Of a stretch of 8,627 nt of DNA, positions 6,553 through 8,627 are shown piece by piece. The stretch is taken from positions 1 through 8,627 of the forward strand of contig CAJLUP010000080.1 in assembly GCA_905209865.1 (NCBI GenBank), read 5' to 3'. The notes beneath the pieces are model-generated. The model saw only the letters and a program-made list of their open reading frames with translations. It had not been told where the DNA came from and made no database searches. The stretch is from an uncultured Lachnospiraceae bacterium (GTDB taxonomy: Bacteria; Bacillota; Clostridia; Lachnospirales; Lachnospiraceae). Within the stretch, counting starts at the first letter, position 1. Each line of letters starts with the position of its first letter. The position numbers were made by a program, and so were the translations under genes.

Positions 6553-7089
6553 ATGGCTAAGAAAAAATCGAAACCGGTGGAGAAGATCCGCCTGTCAGGC
6601 AGAAATATTTATACAGATAAAAAGGGACGGGTTATTTTTTACGATATGATTACCAAAAAAGGGTATCTCGTAGATAAAAAGCATGAGAACTCGGCGCTGT
6701 TTTTTAAAAATCGTTTTGTTGTGCTTCTGTTTGCGGCAATTCTGTTCGGCGCAACGTTTTTGACATGGCTTCAGGCAGCGGTTGCCTGGGCAGTAATGAT
6801 GGCGATTGCAGAATTTGCGTTCCGCCGCGGATTTTTGAAAAAAATGGAAGTGGTAAATGATGTAGATTTTGAACGCCGTGTTTCGGCACTTCAGTACATC
6901 GTGGAAAATAAGGCGAAGGGAAAAGTGGTCGTTCTTATTATACTGTATCTTCTTCTTGCAGTGCTTGTCGTATTGAATGCATATGTAGAAAAGTATTCTG
7001 TTGGCTTATGTGTACTCAGTGGAGGAATTGCCCTTGTTGGTATATACTTTGCAATTCTGCATATAATTGCGCTGACAAAAATGAAATAA
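6553..7089 (+). CDS. Unrecognised four-segment membrane protein downstream of nagA
   Basis: I do not recognise this 178-residue protein. It starts with a strongly basic cytoplasmic-looking stretch (1-52, MAKKKSKPVEK onward) containing a repeated aromatic and Lys/Gly-rich pattern (IYTDKKGRVIFYDMITKKGYLV), followed by two adjacent hydrophobic segments (about 53-71 and 74-92), a charged middle (94-123) and two more (about 124-143 and 149-172). By charge both ends are likely cytoplasmic. It begins 28 bases after the nagA stop on the same strand, and the spacer holds no terminator, so co-transcription is likely. The ribosome binding site is weak (GGA at 6540-6542, about 10 bases upstream), which suggests low expression. 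It ends before a bidirectional terminator. Whether it has any role in amino sugar use is unknown; no transporter signature is visible. Confidence 0.75.
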   Translation: MAKKKSKPVEKIRLSGRNIYTDKKGRVIFYDMITKKGYLVDKKHENSALFFKNRFVVLLFAAILFGATFLTWLQAAVAWAVMMAIAEFAFRRGFLKKMEVVNDVDFERRVSALQYIVENKAKGKVVVLIILYLLLAVLVVLNAYVEKYSVGLCVLSGGIALVGIYFAILHIIALTKMK

Positions 7090-7108
7090 ATGACAGGAAG
7101 ATAAAAAT

Positions 7109-7156
7109 AAAAAATACAGACCGAAGATCTGATAAATTCTCCGGTCTGTATTTTTT
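7109..7156. terminator. Bidirectional intrinsic terminator
   Basis: A 15 bp perfect inverted repeat (7109-7123 pairs with 7142-7156) has core ACAGACCG/CGGTCTGT, an 18-base loop, six A on the left arm and six T on the right. Read on either strand it gives a stem followed by a U-tract. It sits between the convergent ends of the nagA-side operon (stop 7089) and kbaY (stop 7184-7186), so it can serve both. Confidence 0.93.
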
Positions 7157-7183
7157 ATATGTTTATGCGGGGAAAGCTTATAA

Positions 7184-8035
7184 TTAAGCCTGTCCTTCAG
7201 ATCCGCATACGCTGATTTTTTCTTTTACGAGAGCTGTAACGTTTTCCATACCTACAGTTCCGTATTTCTTCGGATCGAAACCGTCCGGATTCTCTGCAAG
7301 ATATTTCTTCACGCCGTCGCTGTATGCGATACGAAGCTCTGTAGCAAAGTTTACTTTACAGATACCAAGTTTGATAGACTCGCGTACTGCGTCGTCCGGT
7401 ACACCGGAAGCTCCGTGAAGTACAAGAGGAATAGAAACAACTTCGCGAATTGCAGCAAGACGTTCGAAGTCAAGCTTCGGTGTCCCCTGATACAGTCCGT
7501 GTGCTGTTCCGATTGCAACTGCAAGTGAAGTTACGTTTGTACGCTCTACAAATTCTTTTGCCTGCTGAGGATCTGTGTACGGAGAATCGTTCTCTGCTTC
7601 AAGATCATCCTCTTTACCGCCGACTTTACCAAGCTCAGCTTCTACGCTGATCTGAGAAGGAAGACATGCGTCTGCCACTCTGCGTGTTAAAGTGATGTTC
7701 TCCTCGAAAGAGCCGTGAGAACCATCGATCATGATAGAAGTATATCCTGTGCGGAGAGCCTGCATTGCAAGTTCAAAGCTGCTGCCGTGGTCAAGGTGGA
7801 TCGCTACCGGAACGCTTGCACGTTCTGCGGCTGTTCTTACCATTGCAAGATAATAGTCAAGTCCTGCATATTTTACTGTGGATGGAGTTGTCTGCATGAT
7901 GACCGGGGAGTTCATTTCCTCGGCTGCCTTGATAACCGCCATGACCATTTCCATATTTTCCACGTTGAATGCGCCTACTGCGTAATGTCCTGCCTGCGCT
8001 TTTTTCAGCATTTCATTTGTTGTAACTAATGGCAT
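7184..8035 (-). CDS. kbaY: Class II ketose-bisphosphate aldolase, tagatose-bisphosphate type catalytic subunit
   Basis: This 283-residue zinc-dependent aldolase cleaves a ketose-1,6-bisphosphate to dihydroxyacetone phosphate and glyceraldehyde-3-phosphate. Catalytic Asp82 and zinc ligand His83 lie in HLDHGSS (80-86), with the other zinc ligands His179 in IGTAHG and His207 in LHGASG. The phosphate-binding loop VNFATELR (228-235) and the SVEAELG stretch (130-136) are intact. The length equals KbaY/GatY (about 284-286) and is shorter than many housekeeping FbaA proteins. The pairing with kbaZ/gatZ next door favours tagatose over fructose bisphosphate, though a dual or fructose-specific role is possible. 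The ATG has GAGG 8 bases upstream (8044-8047). It is transcribed away from its partner gene, and ends at the bidirectional terminator. Confidence 0.93.
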   Translation of the reverse strand: MPLVTTNEMLKKAQAGHYAVGAFNVENMEMVMAVIKAAEEMNSPVIMQTTPSTVKYAGLDYYLAMVRTAAERASVPVAIHLDHGSSFELAMQALRTGYTSIMIDGSHGSFEENITLTRRVADACLPSQISVEAELGKVGGKEDDLEAENDSPYTDPQQAKEFVERTNVTSLAVAIGTAHGLYQGTPKLDFERLAAIREVVSIPLVLHGASGVPDDAVRESIKLGICKVNFATELRIAYSDGVKKYLAENPDGFDPKKYGTVGMENVTALVKEKISVCGSEGQA

Positions 8036-8062
8036 AATGTCAACCTCGATTCTTTAGAATTT

Positions 8063-8086
8063 AATGTAATTTCTTGTTATTACATT
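8063..8086. repeat. AT-rich inverted repeat in the kbaY leader
   Basis: AATGTAAT and ATTACATT form a perfect 8 bp inverted repeat around an 8-base spacer. It falls between the predicted kbaY start of transcription (near 8102) and its ribosome binding site, so it could be a leader hairpin or a repressor site. The stem is AU-only and thus weak as RNA. Confidence 0.45.
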
Positions 8087-8108
8087 TTAATTAATTATTT
8101 TCGCTATA

Positions 8109-8117
8109 AGTATAGCA
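8109..8117 (-). promoter_or_regulatory. Candidate extended -10 promoter for kbaY
   Basis: On the minus strand TGCTATACT (8117-8109) is a TG-N-TATACT element, an extended -10 that works with a poor -35. The 17-base-spaced -35 position (8137-8132) reads ATGCGA and is not consensus. Transcription would start near 8102 and leave a 66-base leader. The weak -35 overlaps the repeat described at 8129-8154, as would be expected for a promoter needing an activator. Confidence 0.55.
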
Positions 8118-8128
8118 CAGAACAGGTG

Positions 8129-8215
8129 ATTTCGCATTTCCATTTTGCACTTTCTCAAAAAATGCAAACGATTGTTTAATTAATCCAAAGTAGGCGCAAA
8201 TTGAAAGTGCTACGA
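8129..8215. repeat. Cluster of 13-bp repeats between kbaY and kbaZ, possible operator array
   Basis: Two back-to-back direct repeats, ATTTCGCATTTCC (8129-8141) and ATTTTGCACTTTC (8142-8154), agree at 10 of 13 bases and differ only by C/T changes. On the minus strand two more degenerate back-to-back copies lie at 8215-8203 and 8202-8190 (about 9 of 13 to the pattern ATTTYGCAYTTYC), and one at 8170-8158. The clearest symmetric part is GCACTTTC at 8147-8154 against GAAAGTGC at 8203-8210, 56 bases apart. Tandem sites of this sort suit an AraC-family dimer. The binding protein is not known. Confidence 0.45.
8163..8176. promoter_or_regulatory. Possible catabolite-repression (cre) or LacI-family operator
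   Basis: TGCAAACGATTGTT matches the CcpA-site pattern TGNAANCGNTTNCA except at the last two positions, with the central CG and the whole left half intact. It is placed upstream of kbaZ and inside the shared kbaY-kbaZ control region, where carbon catabolite control would be expected. A chance match is possible in AT-rich DNA. Confidence 0.4.
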
Positions 8216-8252
8216 TAAATATAACAAAGTAAAGCGAAAAGGAGAGTTTATC

Positions 8253-8627
8253 ATGCGACAAAATCCATTGAAAAAAATTGTTGAATTGCAGAAACAGGGT
8301 AAAAATGTCGGAATTTATTCTGTGTGCAGCGCCAACGGCTATGTTATCGAGGCGGCGTTTAAGAGAGGCCTTTCAGACGGATCCTGCGTTTTGATCGAGA
8401 GTACGGCAAATCAGTGCGATCAGAACGGCGGATATACAGGTATGACACCTGCTGACTTTAAAAAATTTGTTCTTGAGATTGCGGATCGTAACGGATTTGA
8501 CCGCAACAGAATCTTTCTTGGAGGAGATCATTTAGGACCGCTTACATTCGCATATAAAGATGAAGCAGAGGCGATGGCTGATTCAGAAGAATTGATCCGT
8601 CACTATGTAGCTGCAGGATTTACAAAG
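8253..8627 (+). CDS. kbaZ: Tagatose-bisphosphate aldolase non-catalytic partner subunit, N-terminal part (3' truncated)
   Basis: The first 125 residues of a KbaZ/GatZ-family protein are visible and the frame runs off the window. Family marks are IYSVCSANGYVIEAAF (21-36), the ESTANQ motif (49-54), GGYTGMTPADF (59-69) and GGDHLGP (90-96). Full-length members have about 420-430 residues. In E. coli KbaZ and GatZ are needed for full activity and stability of the KbaY/GatY aldolase and are thought to act as partner subunits, not as separate kinases, although the family was once annotated as tagatose-6-phosphate kinase. The start ATG has AAAAGGAG ending at 8244, 8 bases upstream. No convincing plus-strand -10/-35 pair was found in front of it. 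It is divergent from kbaY rather than following it in one operon. Confidence 0.93.
   Translation, partial: MRQNPLKKIVELQKQGKNVGIYSVCSANGYVIEAAFKRGLSDGSCVLIESTANQCDQNGGYTGMTPADFKKFVLEIADRNGFDRNRIFLGGDHLGPLTFAYKDEAEAMADSEELIRHYVAAGFTK

Noticed and set aside
7450..8029. Plus-strand frames opposite kbaY
   Set aside because: They are antisense to an intact aldolase gene, have no ribosome binding sites and show no recognisable protein features.
8201..8225. TTGAAA plus TATAAC as a kbaZ promoter
   Set aside because: The two elements are separated by only 13 bases, too close for a standard -35/-10 pair.

Overview
The window looks like a chromosomal segment of a Gram-positive Bacillota, most likely a gut Lachnospiraceae member. 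This is inferred from the moderately AT-rich sequence, strong AGGAGG-type ribosome binding sites, the GalNAc-type gene content and the style of the proteins; no marker gene fixes the taxon. The window is almost fully coding. It holds no tRNA, rRNA, CRISPR array, insertion sequence or gap over 300 bases.

Region 1 (1-4046, plus strand) is the 3' part of a mannose/sorbose-family PTS operon: the end of EIIC, a complete EIID, an unrecognised membrane-anchored protein, EIIA with its phosphorylatable His9, an AgaS-type sugar isomerase/deaminase (SIS fold), and a YajC-like protein. EIIB and most of EIIC must lie upstream. Three of the four larger intercistronic gaps hold clear RNA hairpins without good U-tracts, which suggests segmental control of mRNA stability or partial termination.

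Region 2 (4065-5261, minus strand) is a 398-residue AraC-family regulator that converges on yajC with 18 bp between stops and diverges from nagA. Region 3 (5376-7089, plus strand) is nagA (N-acetylhexosamine-6-phosphate deacetylase) followed by an unrecognised protein with about four membrane segments, closed by a bidirectional terminator.

Region 4 (7187-8627) has the class II ketose-bisphosphate aldolase subunit KbaY/GatY on the minus strand and the start of its partner subunit KbaZ/GatZ on the plus strand. They diverge from a 217 bp control region rich in repeats.

Together the genes describe N-acetylgalactosamine (or galactosamine) use: PTS uptake to GalNAc-6-phosphate, NagA deacetylation to galactosamine-6-phosphate, AgaS conversion to tagatose-6-phosphate, phosphorylation by a kinase not seen here, and KbaY/KbaZ cleavage of tagatose-1,6-bisphosphate to triose phosphates. 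The substrate is inferred from the gene set, not read from any one protein. The less expected parts are the two unrecognised membrane proteins, the YajC paralogue inside a sugar operon, the tandem-domain AraC regulator, and the divergent split of the two aldolase subunits.
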